Shown here piece by piece: positions 33,301-43,360 of a stretch of 64,000 bases of DNA; position 1 is the first letter of the stretch; every line of letters starts with the position of its first letter. The notes beneath the pieces are model-generated. The model was given only the letters and a program-made list of their open reading frames with translations. It did not search any database and was not told where the DNA came from. The position numbers were made by a program, and so were the translations under genes. Source of the stretch: Selaginella moellendorffii (taxonomy: Eukaryota; Streptophyta; Lycopodiopsida; Selaginellales; Selaginellaceae); assembly GCF_000143415.4 (NCBI RefSeq), contig NW_003314335.1, positions 588,113 to 652,112 of the forward strand, written 5' to 3'.

Positions 33301-33398
33301 ATGGCTGGATGCGGAAGCAGAGTGCCACCATCACCTTGCCAGACCATGCAAGAGATGCAGCAAGAGCATTCATAACCCGGGTTCAAGGTGAGATTTAA
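30333..33398 (+). CDS. DUF7869-like protein, candidate transposase of the TIR element
   Basis: One open frame of 1021 codons starts right after an intron acceptor. Residues 1-60 have an FRVGEKVYILNGGKRVAKG segment. Cys-rich CCKRRCCQH follows near 228. CDECT stands near 418, HDKMDQKKTCLPR near 477, then QTDNAGSENKN near 643 and VGHTHEDVDAMFSHLAESLR near 681. This order is the one I know from DUF7869-type proteins of plants, animals and fungi, whose conserved Asp and His residues suggest an RNase H-like, DDE-type fold. Two dispersed palindromes (32074-32097 and 32131-32154) lie in frame in a Pro/Gly-rich stretch just before the DNAGSENKN block, so they appear to have been absorbed as coding sequence or mark undetected introns. 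As the only intact long gene of the element, it is the best candidate for its mobility enzyme. Confidence 0.6.
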   Translation: MAFRVGEKVYILNGGKRVAKGTLVSMDRNFVIHCQRLGEGNVAVSVETVFDGNVVAIERGEMVVGVNVVVALKNLQKKANVGDSASATHVPSVNLKNRATWIQAKVFLNNPEGEVVAEGLATVVDPRDAVANQELGWDDIGVAILEVVDTEENSLTIGSIVRWKLRHLVFENVKDSQSNTTTTDDRTSLHGKRKYTFLQRSQRDLSNEPKRQKMAMEVQMVSTVACCKRRCCQHADWDAIEEERARYKTLSWKAARNFVYEALRSSVDASEHQVGGMVFQRGLVCMKAWRIIYGVPRTTFYRIKTEFEEQRVQQAVHGNDGTHKTRGHVVYGEAIFKRFVETCSEQQPHKTRLLEDGTRDTQRVLPSMYTKGAILEDVNRELQSNGYRKLSQSRFSRLWSNRFRDVSIGKYSSFSKCDECTAIKMALSKNSCSAQERETLVRRRLDHNIEQRSCRTAYYHNRILSMERPDSYLCIIHDKMDQKKTCLPRLNPAPKAISSSMQLPVSLFGIIAHGYGAQNYGNFFVPLWGGGGANMMIASLAKHLRSLQSAQTELNGQPLHKALVDRTPYRVQLEEEQRLAVSRGAPCHPSEYVGRQIVGLSREASCHSDEAGRPVNAQPHPNEAESQGSSCGRCGLPPHLLLQTDNAGSENKNMYVFAYLAMLVAKGIFETVTLGFLMVGHTHEDVDAMFSHLAESLRRSNVLTLPQLYDEFQNCIKGTVEAALVTEVPDFKGFVRGYIRDGSETLIGHSKPLQFHFSMRDGAPVMRYKMREWDTVWLPVDGIELFKRDPITGEPMIPQGSPRPMHPDGLKDQESIVAGIRQHIAFWKRGLFFGGESYFKRCKPLLEYWEKIISAIQNGPVVYEELEESFWPEPRAPDSSGTMSSGNAVTDNDVEDHYCGPRNKKPDSAFNPVQVCKGMVVLVRPSNKKQMIWVGRCITDAEEDAETNSFNVTVEWFKPSSEYTKDCLEKRWVLNPRDPSMSISVDNVVHGWMRKQSATITLPDHARDAARAFITRVQGEI
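32074..32154 (+). repeat. Two palindromes inside the coding region
   Basis: Copies at 32074-32097 and 32131-32154 (CGTGAGGCC, then TCATGCCATT) are 57 bp apart and translate into SRGAPCHP and SREASCHS, a small tandem peptide repeat. No good GT/AG pair would remove both cleanly, so they seem exonic. Confidence 0.7.
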
Positions 33399-34063
33399 TA
33401 TTCCTTTACTAAGTTTCTAATGTATTTTATTTCAAGGTGAACAATCCGAATCTGAATCAGAGGAGGCGTGATGGCATGTGGCCCTTTGCACTAGTATATC
33501 TTAATACCGGTCTGAGAAATAGAATGGCATGTGCCCTCAGGCCTTTTACTAAATCACCTTTGAAAGAAATGCAAGCCTCTATGTCGTAAGAAAAAGGTAC
33601 TAGAGAAATTCCTTAATAATATGAATGTTATTTAGTTTCATGAAAATACACTAAGGGTCAAATGAGTTAAATGACTTCTCCAGACTAGCAATGCCTCTTG
33701 CTACACCTTCACAATTAGATTCGTTAGAAAAAGATAACATTGAATAATATCTAAATGTTCTCACCATTAAGTTATATGTCTGGCTAATAGGAATGACGTT
33801 CATCTTGGAAAGCTCACCACACGCTCAATGAACAAACAAATAGTGTGTGCGCGCATGCCATCGCTCTTCTTTAGCTTCAGATTCGGCTTGTTCACCTTGA
33901 CAATGAGATTTATTATACAACCAGATGGACTCAGTCTGGACACAAAGTTACCGCGCTAGTCACCATGCCCCAGATATGTCTAGCCCCTGGACAAAAAACA
34001 TATAATTTCACGTCATTTTCAAATACTTGAAAATTTGTACCTAGTCCCATTTTACTGAATAAA
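33399..34063. other. 3' non-coding end of the TIR element
   Basis: No gene. Half-palindromes occur near 33470-33485 and 33522-33545 (ATGGCATGTGGCCC, ATGGCATGTGCCCTC). The region is AT-rich and leads into the right TIR. Confidence 0.6.
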
Positions 34064-34087
34064 TCCCACTTTAACGAAATAGAGCTT
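34064..34087 (-). repeat. Right terminal inverted repeat
   Basis: This is the exact reverse complement of 15065-15088. It is followed directly by TTGA (34088-34091), the same four bases that precede the left end. Beyond that the host LARD sequence resumes with CGTTCAAATGAACTGAG. Confidence 0.9.
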
Positions 34088-35949
34088 TTGACGTTCAAAT
34101 GAACTGAGTGGCAAGTTTGAGTTAGTTGTGTTCTAGACGAGATTATTTAATAGAGGTTGAGCTTTAGCTTTTCCTTGAAAAGTGATTGAGTCATGGACAG
34201 AGACAAAAGAGTTAATGATTGATATTAGAATGTTTGAGTCCTTGTTGGATTTGAATTCGAGATATATCGATCATTGATGATTTTCCTTATGCTTGTTATA
34301 AAGTGAGTTACGTCTTACTATAGATGGATTCATGGAGGATTGTTTGATGATCACTTGTTGAGTATAGCTTTGTTTTGCTTAGCTTGAGTATTATGAAGTT
34401 TGGCTTATGGATGTGTTGAGGAGGATGTTGTGGGTTATACCATGATTTTCTTCTTTAGCATTGAAGTTAGTTCCTGTGAGACTCGTGATCATTTGTTAGG
34501 CAAGAATTAGCTATAGGCTTCTTCGAGCTTTTGGTTCTTTGAGTTTTATGCTCATTGTTCCATTTGTTAGAAGTTAATGGGGAAGGCATTTTAGCTCATT
34601 AGCTTCGTTGTTGAAGTTAGCTTTTGCATCTAGCAATCATTAGTGATGCTTGACTATTATCTAGGATAGTTGATTATCCTTGTCAAAAAGTTTTGCTTGA
34701 TTATTGTTGGTATAGAATGATTTGCTGTTCTTCGGGATGGTGGATTCCTTTTTAGCTGATGATTCTGCATCTCTTTATTGATGGGATGATTAATGATCTT
34801 TCATGAGGGTTAGTTAATTATTTTGATGGCTTATGGCTTTTTCGCAATACCACATGTTCTTTGTGGTTTGCTTTGGATTGGTCTCTTGGGTTTGAGACAT
34901 CAGTAGGACGTTGCTGACACTTGCTTAAGTAACTTGAGTTCCTTGGTATTGTTGACTGGGATCTATTCAGATTGGTTGGTGCAATGGTTCGCATGACGAA
35001 GTGTTTGTTGGTCTTACCACATTCATTATGTTCTATTCATTGTTACCATAGTTGGTTTTGATAGATTGGATGTTATTTCCTCTGGGTGTACATTCGCGAG
35101 CATTGTGCTTGTTAATCAATGATACTTTATGTTCTTTGAGTTGTGTTTTATGAGTTGTTTGGCATGCTATCTACAATCTTTGATAGTTAAGTTTTATCAT
35201 TGAGTTTTCTTGATGATAGTTTGGCTATCGAATTTTGTTGGCTACTGAATTCTATATTGTCCAATAATAGTGATCTTGGTGGTTCATATACTATAATACT
35301 AGTTTATCAGATGATAACTTACTTGGAATACATTTTTGTTCTACTCTAAGCTTTATTCACTGATAATTAAATCTCTAAGATTTCATTGTCTATGATTTGA
35401 TATAGTCTCTATATTGATCTTTAAGTTTGGGCCAGTATAGGTAGATTGGCTTCGGCACTTCGTGTGCATGTTGAAATCTCTAGTCATGGGGTAGCTACTG
35501 TCGACTGGTCACATAACCCGCCTTTTTGTCGATGTTCCTTATTCCGTTAAAAGGGCGTGACCATGTGAACAACTCTAATTACTTGTTTACAGTAGTCTAT
35601 CTAAACCTTACCGACGGGTTTGGTTTCTTTGCTCAAGAGGGTTAGGGCCTCTGGCTTCTCTCTCTATGTCCCTACGGGCAGGGCGTATCATACTTTTGTA
35701 GTTGGGTGACACCCAGAGCAGCAAGGGTGGCTAACTCTATTGGTCATTTCCTTGTCAGCGACGGCCGGAAGGTGTCTGAGTTGGTAGCGCATCCATATTA
35801 GACAAAGAGGTTACCCCTAACTCATTTAAGTCGGTGCATTTCTTATATAATGTGAGTACCGTGAACTTTTTCTAGAGTTGTTTCCTTGGAGGTATTCTAG
35901 ACTAGAGTATGCATCAACAAGGACATTGATCTTCCCTAGGGGGGGAGAG
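34088..35949 (+). mobile_element. Right internal part of the second LARD copy
   Basis: It continues the host LARD sequence after TTGA at 34088. It matches the reverse complement of 7939 down to about 6027, for example GTAGCTACTGTCGACTGGTCACATAACCCGCC near 35490 against 6460-6490. It ends in a purine tract just before the LTR (35938-35949). No genes are present. Confidence 0.8.
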
Positions 35950-37074
35950 TGTCGCAAATGTGACTTTGGGTATCGAAAGTTACTTGTTGGCTAGCCCTTA
36001 TGGACACTCTTTCCTTACTGCTATGACGGCAGGAGGTCGGTATTGTTGGACCTGTTATCAGTCTCCACCTGAGTTAGTTGAGAAACTGATCTTCGTGTGT
36101 GCACTTGACCAGATGGGCATAAGGACGGAATTCCTAAGTGCTACTAGTCAAACATACTTGACCTGGTTAGAGAAACTCATTTGTTGACTTGCACTTGCTA
36201 GTGTTGGGAACCCCGTGATATTGAGCTTGGTCCCTCAATATTTGCTAAATGATAGCTTACCGTGTCTGCCAAACACCCTTGCTATCATGCCTTTTGTGCT
36301 AGTCTCATTTCGGTCCCAAATACTATTTATGGAAAGTGTCCAGATTTGCTCATTTGGCATATCTACAGAATGTAGAGATCGACTTGAACACAATGGTGTT
36401 CGTCCCATGTCCAAATTCGCAATCTAGCACCATTCCCTATTTAGTAAGTTTCGAGCTTGTCCTAGAGACTAACTCCTGATACTAAAGGAGGCTTGGGGTG
36501 AAAGCCCAAAATGTGTGTTCCTCAGGGGGGCGGGGGGGGGGGGGGGGCGGGCTATGGGGGGTTCCAAATGTATAGTAGGGATAGTGGGTAGATCGGGTAT
36601 AGCTGACTAACCTGAGGTATAGTCTAGCTCCCGCTTGCATGCATGTCCTTGTTTTGTGTCCGGCTTGGGTCTAAGCCCAAGTTCCATTCCATGCTAGTTG
36701 GTGGAGTACCCATGTCGTTGGTATGTTGAAATAGCACTAAACTCCGTTTGGCTCCGTGTTATGTGCTAGTCCTGGCATTGGGATGTTGGATACTCTAGGC
36801 CTGTTCCAAGTTGCTCCGGCCTCTTGTCCTTTCGCTCCTTGGGCTGTATGCTCAGGAATTACTCTGTGGTCCGGTTCCATCACTCTTTGGCTCCATGCTT
36901 GGGAGTTTGGCACCATTCCTTCGTTCAGTGGCCCAAGGCCCTGAACCTTGGGTTCCACACCACTGTCCTATGGACACGTGGCATGTGACACATGGCATAT
37001 GGAGGGTTTCGCTTTGTGGTGTTATCCTATAGTAACTCACCATAGGATAAAGGGTAAAAACCACGTGTGCTATA
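35950..37074 (+). repeat. LTR of the second LARD copy
   Basis: It starts TGTCGCAAATGTGACTT and ends near ACGTGTGCTATA, matching the two LTRs of the minus copy but more diverged. A GGGGGG run at 36527-36547 lies in the middle. It is preceded by a purine tract (as a 3' LTR should be) and followed by TTGGTATCAAAGC (as a 5' LTR should be). This suggests a tandem or recombined arrangement of two elements sharing one LTR. Confidence 0.75.
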
Positions 37075-37694
37075 GTTGGTATCAAAGCAAATGGTTCGAA
37101 GGATCCACGGTAATAGTATATCCAAATCTCATCTTATGATCACATGCGCTATACTCACCCAACCCCCCCCCCCCCCCCCCCCTTTTAAAAAAGTTAATGG
37201 CCCCATTGACTATTGACTAAAAACCCCTACTGAGCCAAAGGGAATCAGCATCTCCATTTTCGCACTAAATTTACCAATCCTTCCATTATGTAGACTAGTT
37301 ATTCCATGTGAGGCAACTAGTCATCCACCCATACCACAGTCCCATGGTGAATACCTTTGTCTATGGATACTCCACACAAAAGGAAAGACATATGCATGGA
37401 TGCCCAATATGTACAATTTCAAATTTAGGGGTAAGAATATACCTTGCTCAAGGGTATATTATATTTTTAAGTAACCACTAATCAATGCGAATAGAATTTG
37501 CTCCGATACCAACTATAACACACTTTATCTCTTTCTTTTTAAACCAACTAGAAAAGGGGCAATTATTTGATGAGAGAGCCCTTAGTGGCTATTTTTTCCC
37601 CATTTATCCCCTAAGGTTCTAAGGATCCATAGTGACAGTATATCCAAATCTCATTTTATGATCACATGTGCTACAAGCTCTTTTGGAAAATCAA
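37075..37694. other. Rearranged LTR-junction fragments
   Basis: TTGGTATCAAAGCAAATGG at 37076 has an inverted relative at about 37495-37520. The block AAGGATCCA..GTAATAGTATATCC near 37097 recurs near 37625. A C-run lies at 37159-37182. I take it as scrambled PBS-side pieces of LTR elements. No gene is seen. Confidence 0.5.
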
Positions 37695-38435
37695 ATGGTC
37701 AATGCTCCCAATCCAAGTGTGGGTGGCACTACCTACTTAGATACTTGGCATGGCTCTTTAAAACTTTGCTTTACCCACATAGCTAGGACACCTAAAGGTG
37801 GAAGGTGGGGAGAGTACCTATGATGCTCACGTAGGGCCATGATATTTCAAAATGTCATCCCAAAGTTCTAGACTGTGGAAAGGAAAAAGAGTAGTCCTCT
37901 TGTGTAGTGACTAAGGATATGGTGATATAGTAAGGAAGTCCCAGAAGTCAGTGGGACTTAATGGTCAAACCTTTAAGCCCTTGACCAAGTGATAGTGTTA
38001 ACAAGCACGATCGTGGATGGAGGGGGATTTAGTGGGAATTGAAGAAGGGACATTAGGGAAGGGTGTTCCCTATGTCTCTTGGCATCCTAAAGATGCTAAG
38101 GTGTGGTCATAAAATGACCACTCATGGATAGATAGCCCAGTCTTTGAGAGACAGAACTATGGCATAGGTGGTCTTAAACTACCAATAAGACAAGGATAAA
38201 TGGATATGGCATTAGCGTAACGGGCTAATATGTTAGTGGTACTCTAAAGTGTCTATCATGGGATCAGACACATGGAGCACTTAGACTAATTGCAAAAGTT
38301 AATTGACATAAATGCCATTAATAAGGCTAATATATCCCAAAGTTAGGAATAAAACTTATGGAAGTTATAAGTGAGACTCCTCCAAGTGGTCAAAAATATG
38401 GTTAAGTGACTAAAGTAAAATGGAAAATTTAATCA
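37695..38435 (+). repeat. Direct repeat family, second copy (partner 12850-13590)
   Basis: ATGCTCCCAATCCAAGTGTG and the following 740 bp parallel 12850-13590 with many substitutions, more A/T in this copy. No frame is conserved. Confidence 0.6.
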
Positions 38436-40600
38436 TTTACATTACTAGAGAAAAAGGCATTGCCCATGTTTTCCCCTCATTACTCCTTATCCTAGTTAAG
38501 GTACAAATTTCAAGTAATCTACAAAAACTCCTTAAAATCTTGGGGGGCTACATAGTGTATAGGAAATACTCAAAACATGTCTAGGCCCACCCAACTCCTC
38601 TTCCTAATTATAATTTGCACCATGCTCCACCCACATTCTACTTTATGGGCTTGCATTATGTAGCTTTTTCGATTTCCTACATACCAAGAGATTGTCATCA
38701 AGAGCTTTATATTCTCTTCCACTAGTGAAGTTGTTGGAGCCATGGTCTTCATTACACTCCATGCCACAAGTATGCTCTAATCACTCAAGGACAGGCACAC
38801 TATTCATAAATGGATCATGGACTTAGAGATCAAGCCAAAGCTGACACAGTATTAACATTGTAGCTCTTGCCCACAAGGAGCTATACAATTTGGAGAGTCT
38901 TGATCATCGCCACATCAAGGTGGAAAGCTAGAGGAAGATCTTAATCCATCTTTTGGGAGGAGCTCCATAAAAATTGGATTGGTTGATTGCACTCAACTTC
39001 TCTAGGCATTTAGTTATGGCAGGGCTGTCATGGTTTAAAGAGAGCCAAGGAAGTTCATTATTTGGGTTAAATATAATAGCTTGAGTTCATGTCACAAGGT
39101 GCAAATCAATTAAGAGGAAGAGCTTCATTAGGTTGATCAATTGTATTTATAGAGCATCCTGATAAGTGGGTGCACAAGCTAGGCAAACTTTTTATTTATT
39201 TCAAAAGTAATAAAGGAAAGGTAGGCTTTTTTTCATTTCCTTTTGTGAAAGATATATTTTTCTGTTGAAGAGCATATATATTCAAGTTAAAATAGGAAGC
39301 TTGCATTACTAAATAAAGGAAAATGGTGAAGGCACTTGGTGTAGCACAATAACAAAAACTAAAGGTAATCTTGCAACAACTCAAATGTTTTGTAGAGAAA
39401 TTGGTGAAGAAAGGTCAAGACAGTTCTATCTTTAAACCAATACTAAAGAGGTATGTGTGCTCAAGCTTAAATCACTTGATAATGTCCTAATTTTTTTTTT
39501 TTTATAAGATCACAATGACATTCTAGAGAGTCAAAGCAAGTGGTGCCAATATAGATAGACTCATTACTAATAGTCTTGCCTTTGTTGCAAAAGTGGCTTA
39601 AAAAATTGATGGATATAAGATTAATAATATATATAGATTGAACATGAGATCTCTATAGTTCTAGTTTTAAATGACAGTTTCTATATAATAATTTACAAAG
39701 AAAATTCATAGAATTTGACCCCAATGGAAATACCGTTCATATAGTGATTAAAGCTTAAAATCAATTGATCAACTATAAAACTTTTTTTTCTGCAAAAATA
39801 TCCTATACTGAAATATCAATTGACTGAGCTGAAATCCCCAATGATATGGCATTGGATTATCTTATTGTGGCATGCAAAAGAGCATCACCATGCATGACTA
39901 TGGCTAAAGAAAACTTTTAAATTTTCTTACATTTACATGTGTTTATTAAGATTTAATGTGTACCATCTATGCAAGCCTATAGCCCCAGCTAAAACTACTA
40001 CCACTCCAAGTTCTAGAAAGGTTTGGCTTTGGAGAGTCTATCAGCACATTCAAACCTCCAAATTGCAAAGCTACCCAACCATATTTTTTAATTTTTATGA
40101 TGATTAAGGGGTTTTGCACCATTATGAATTTAATAGTAAAGTGCTATTACACTAAATTTTATAACCTCTAATTTAATATTTTAACTTCATTAAATTAGGC
40201 TAATTTTAGTCCTTTCTATTTCTATTTTGAAAAAATATTAAGAATATTCTGTAAAGTATCTAGTTTCCACCAAATTAGCTCAAACAACAACAATAAATTA
40301 ATTGCGTGGTGGCCTTTTGAATTCAAGGCATAGATTAATTCAATCAATTAATTTGCCAAGCAATAGGGAGCTGTGAAGAAAGAAAATTCACTAGGAGGAG
40401 GAGCTGTAAATTAAATTAGTTTATTTAATGGGTATGATTCATAATTATTTTATTTTATTTTATCTGCTGATGTGAAAAAATAACATTATGCTAAAATCTT
40501 CTAATTTAAAATTTTAATTTAACCGAGTAGTATTTGCAAACAAAAAAACGTGTCACTGGAATTGGCTGAGGTGGCAGGCTCTATTATGTCCACGTGTTTT
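38436..40600. other. AT-rich intergenic region at the edge of the repeat block
   Basis: Apart from short chance frames I see nothing coding. Composition is strongly AT-rich (homopolymer T runs near 39488 and 39783). It separates the repeat block from the gene island and may hold decayed retroelement DNA. Confidence 0.6.
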
Positions 40601-40705
40601 ATATTTGTCGTGGTACCTGAAAAGAACACCATCGGGCGAGGTGAAAACACACAGGATTCCCTGGTATTCATTTAACCTTGTCACCTCTTTGTGGGCTCCA
40701 AGGGT

Positions 40706-40708
<3 letters not shown>

Positions 40709-40737
<29 letters not shown>
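40709..40737. repeat. TC microsatellite in the 5' leader of the UPF0114 gene
   Basis: About 14 TC units lie some 140 bp upstream of the ATG at 40876. Pyrimidine tracts near transcription starts are common in plant promoters. A similar TC run precedes the UMP-CMP kinase gene near 57812-57832. Confidence 0.8.
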
Positions 40738-40875
40738 CCCTGGCTTCTTGTGGTGCCGAGGAGCTTTCCCTGGAGAATCCCAGTCGATCTGCCGCTACAG
40801 CCGCGTTGCACACCCAAATTCTGGGTATGAGCATTGGTTTCGGTGGGATTCAGTGGCCGGATTGAGCAGCCAGCT

Positions 40876-41970
40876 ATGGCGATCGCCTTGGGGCGTCACA
40901 GATTTCCCATGCTGGCCACGCAGCCGCGGATATTTCACAGATCGGCGGCCAAAAGATTGGCTGCCAGCGGTCTCTGGAGCCAGCGGCCGCGGATCAAGAG
41001 GATTTCCGTGAGATCTTCGACGCCGGCGCACAAAGACGCGATCGGTCATCACGAGAATGGGCTCGCATCGATCGATCCAGCTGCTGCTGCCGCCGCGGCT
41101 CAGATTGTGAAGCATTACGATCGAAGCAAGCGCCTGGAGGAACGCATCGAAAGGGTAAGAAAGATATTTAGGAACTCTAGTTTTCATTGGTAGTTTTGTT
41201 TATCTCTCTTTTGGAATTTTTTTCAGGCAATTTTTGATTGCAGATTCCTCACACTGTTCGGAGTGATTGGTTCTTTAGCAGGCTCATTGCTGTGTTTTGT
41301 CAAGGTAAATCAGATCTTACTCTTCCATTGACAATTTTTCTTAGTTTTGGTTCCTATGCTCAAAACTTTTGCTTGGTTTTGCTTTGTGACAGGGTTCTTT
41401 GTTCGTGTTGAGGTCGTTTATAGAGTATTTCAATGCAATCTGGCAAGGAGTTGACACCGAGGTTATACTTTTGCTGGTGGAAGCTGTAGGTACGATGGAG
41501 ATCTAAAATCTAGATTGAGATCAAACAGTGCTCAACTTAATTTTGATCTTTGCAGACATTTATCTCATGGGGACTGTGATGCTCATCTTCGGGATGGGCT
41601 TGTACGAGTTGTTTGTGAGCACGCTCGACATTCCAGAAGAGAACCTCCCGGCTGGAGTCCCCAGAACTACTGTTTGCGGCTCCAACTTGTTTGGGCTTTT
41701 CAGGCTCCAGGTGACTTTGCTAAAACCTCTCTTTTCGAAAGTTTGTGAATCATATCTTTCACTCAGGAGCGCCCGAAGTGGCTGGAAATTCGATCCCTGG
41801 ACGAGCTCAAGACGAAACTGGGACATGTTATCGTCATGATCCTTCTGGTTGGCATGTTTGACAAGAGCAAGAAGATCGTCATCCACACAGCCTTGGATCT
41901 CGTGTGTCTCTCGGCCTCCATTCTTTTCTCATCGGGCTGCCTCTTCCTCCTCTCTAAATTACACAAGTAA
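40876..41970 (+). CDS. UPF0114 family membrane protein, probably plastid-targeted
   Basis: I build five exons: 40876-41154, 41227-41304, 41393-41489, 41556-41710 and 41767-41970. All have GT/AG borders and join to 270 residues. The first 60-70 residues are rich in Arg, Ser and Ala with few acids, as in a transit peptide. Then come the family blocks FLTLFGVIGSLAGSLLCFVKG, DIYLMGTVMLIFGMGLYELFV, RLQERPKWLEIRSLDELK and a last hydrophobic segment. Three to four membrane segments are evident. The family (bacterial YqhA, plant At4g19390-like) has no established function. An ATG at 40834 is in frame upstream, but 40876 gives a more typical N-terminus. Confidence 0.85.
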
Positions 41971-42075
41971 TAGGGGTGCGATCTACAAACCATTGTTTAT
42001 CACCACAAACGTTGGTTAAATACACTTTCTATTTGACCTAGTTTTTTCGCGCCGAGTTTTGAATTTAGGGATGGG

Positions 42076-42757
42076 ATGGAGCGATGGATGGAGCTACTAG
42101 GATTGCTCCGGCGGGATGGCGGCGTGCGCCTAGCGGTGGATTGGGTCGATTCGGGGCATTCTTCGCAGCTTTGGATGCTGATCCCCGATCTTCTGGCGCG
42201 GGAGGTTGCGCTTCTGGACGGCATCCAGGCTCGCAAGTAGGGTTTTGTGTTTTCTGGATTCGTGGGTGAATTTTCTGTCATGGTTTGCAGCTGCCTGTGG
42301 ATTGAAACACTGCCTAGCGCGATGCAAGCTGATGTGTTGGCCTTTGTTTACCTGCGATCCAATCGCTTTCGGCCCAACGATTTGCTGCTGCTTTCTAAGC
42401 GTCTGCTGGAGTGCGGTGAGAACTTGGATTTTTGGGTGCGACGAGCAGCACAGACTCTTCTCGAAAAATGCTCGCAGTCGTCGAATTCTAAAGGTGAGCT
42501 GGCAATCATTCCTTGAGCTTCTAGGTTCAGGACTTTTCCTTTTTAAACCAGAAGCATCAGACTTCGACGAGATTCCGGACTTTCTAAAGAAGCATATGGA
42601 ACCTGAAAGCCACGAAGCAATGCTCAAAGAAGACGCGCAACAAGAATTCAATCCAGAAGACGAGGAAGACTACTGGAACTTGAAGTTATCAGATGATACC
42701 ACTCCTGATCACGACTTGGAAAAAGAGGAAGACAGCATCAGGAATCGATCTAGCTGA
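42076..42757 (+). CDS. Small conserved hypothetical protein
   Basis: Three exons (42076-42236, 42291-42493 and 42552-42757) join to 189 residues starting MERWMELLGLLRRDGGVRL. The N-terminal half is Leu-rich and likely helical. The middle has VYLRSNRFRPNDLLLLSKRLLECG. The C-terminal 60 residues are highly acidic (NPEDEEDYWNLKLSDD...). There is no signal or membrane segment. I do not recognise a domain. The exon joins keep frame and the introns are 54-58 bp like those of its neighbours, which supports a real gene. It lies 105 bp after the UPF0114 stop in the same orientation. Confidence 0.65.
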
Positions 42758-43360
42758 GAAGGCCCTGGGGTTAGGAGAAATCTCTTCAGAACTTAACGAC
42801 TTTCACACCGATGAGCAAGTCGGGTGCGTCACTGGGGGAAATGTAAGCGCTTGGCTGCAAATCTAAATCCAGGACAGCTTTTCAGGAGAGGATATAAATT
42901 ATAAACATGGTTAGAATCGTATGGCCTGGTTCATGGCTTGGTCCCAAGGGTGCAGAGGCATGACACATGATGGAATTTTGTGGACACCTCCATTCTATCT
43001 CCTTGATTGTTGATCTGTTAATTTGTCTAAAGGTTCCTACAAGAAGCAAGAAGTGGGCCTTTATATGTGGTGATTTAGGTAAAGTTACATCTATAAGGTT
43101 GACATCACTTCTGTGTGTGATATAAGACCACAACTTCCAAGCTACTCAAGAGAGAATTGGAACATTCTTTCTTTTTAATATATATTTTATATTTCTGATC
43201 TTTTCTTATCCTCCTATATATGTCAGTCCTATTTTTGTATTATTTTTAAATATACAAGAATTATCAAGCTTAAAAGGAGTCCAGAAGACAAGAAGGCATC
43301 AGGGGGCCAATCCATAATACAGATTTTCTACCATCAGTAACTTAATTTTTCCGGTTTTTC
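42758..43360. other. Intergenic region
   Basis: AT-rich with T-runs near 43170-43250 and no gene. It should hold the 3' end of the small hypothetical gene and the promoter and leader of the PPR gene. Confidence 0.6.

Larger units (their letters stand above)
15065..34087. mobile_element. 19 kb TIR element with two divergent genes
   Basis: The ends are perfect 24 bp inverted repeats beginning AAGCTCTATTTCGTTAAAGT (15065-15088 and, inverted, 34064-34087). TTGA flanks both ends (15061-15064 and 34088-34091). The reverse complement of 7936-7990 and its neighbours is the same host sequence without the element, carrying one TTGA. Inside are a minus gene ending in an FCP1-like domain (about 15507-21112) and a plus gene with DUF7869-like motifs (30333-33398). 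The 8 kb between them is a tandem duplication with a nested gypsy element. Without the gypsy insert the element is about 13.4 kb. A truncated second copy lies at 1117-4879. The superfamily is not clear to me; the TIR length and 4 bp duplication point to cut-and-paste transposition. Confidence 0.85.

Noticed and set aside
38640-38900. Possible decayed copia RNase H segment
   Set aside because: Short stretches read like SSTSEVVGA, but stops and shifts break every frame and the key acidic residues cannot be placed.
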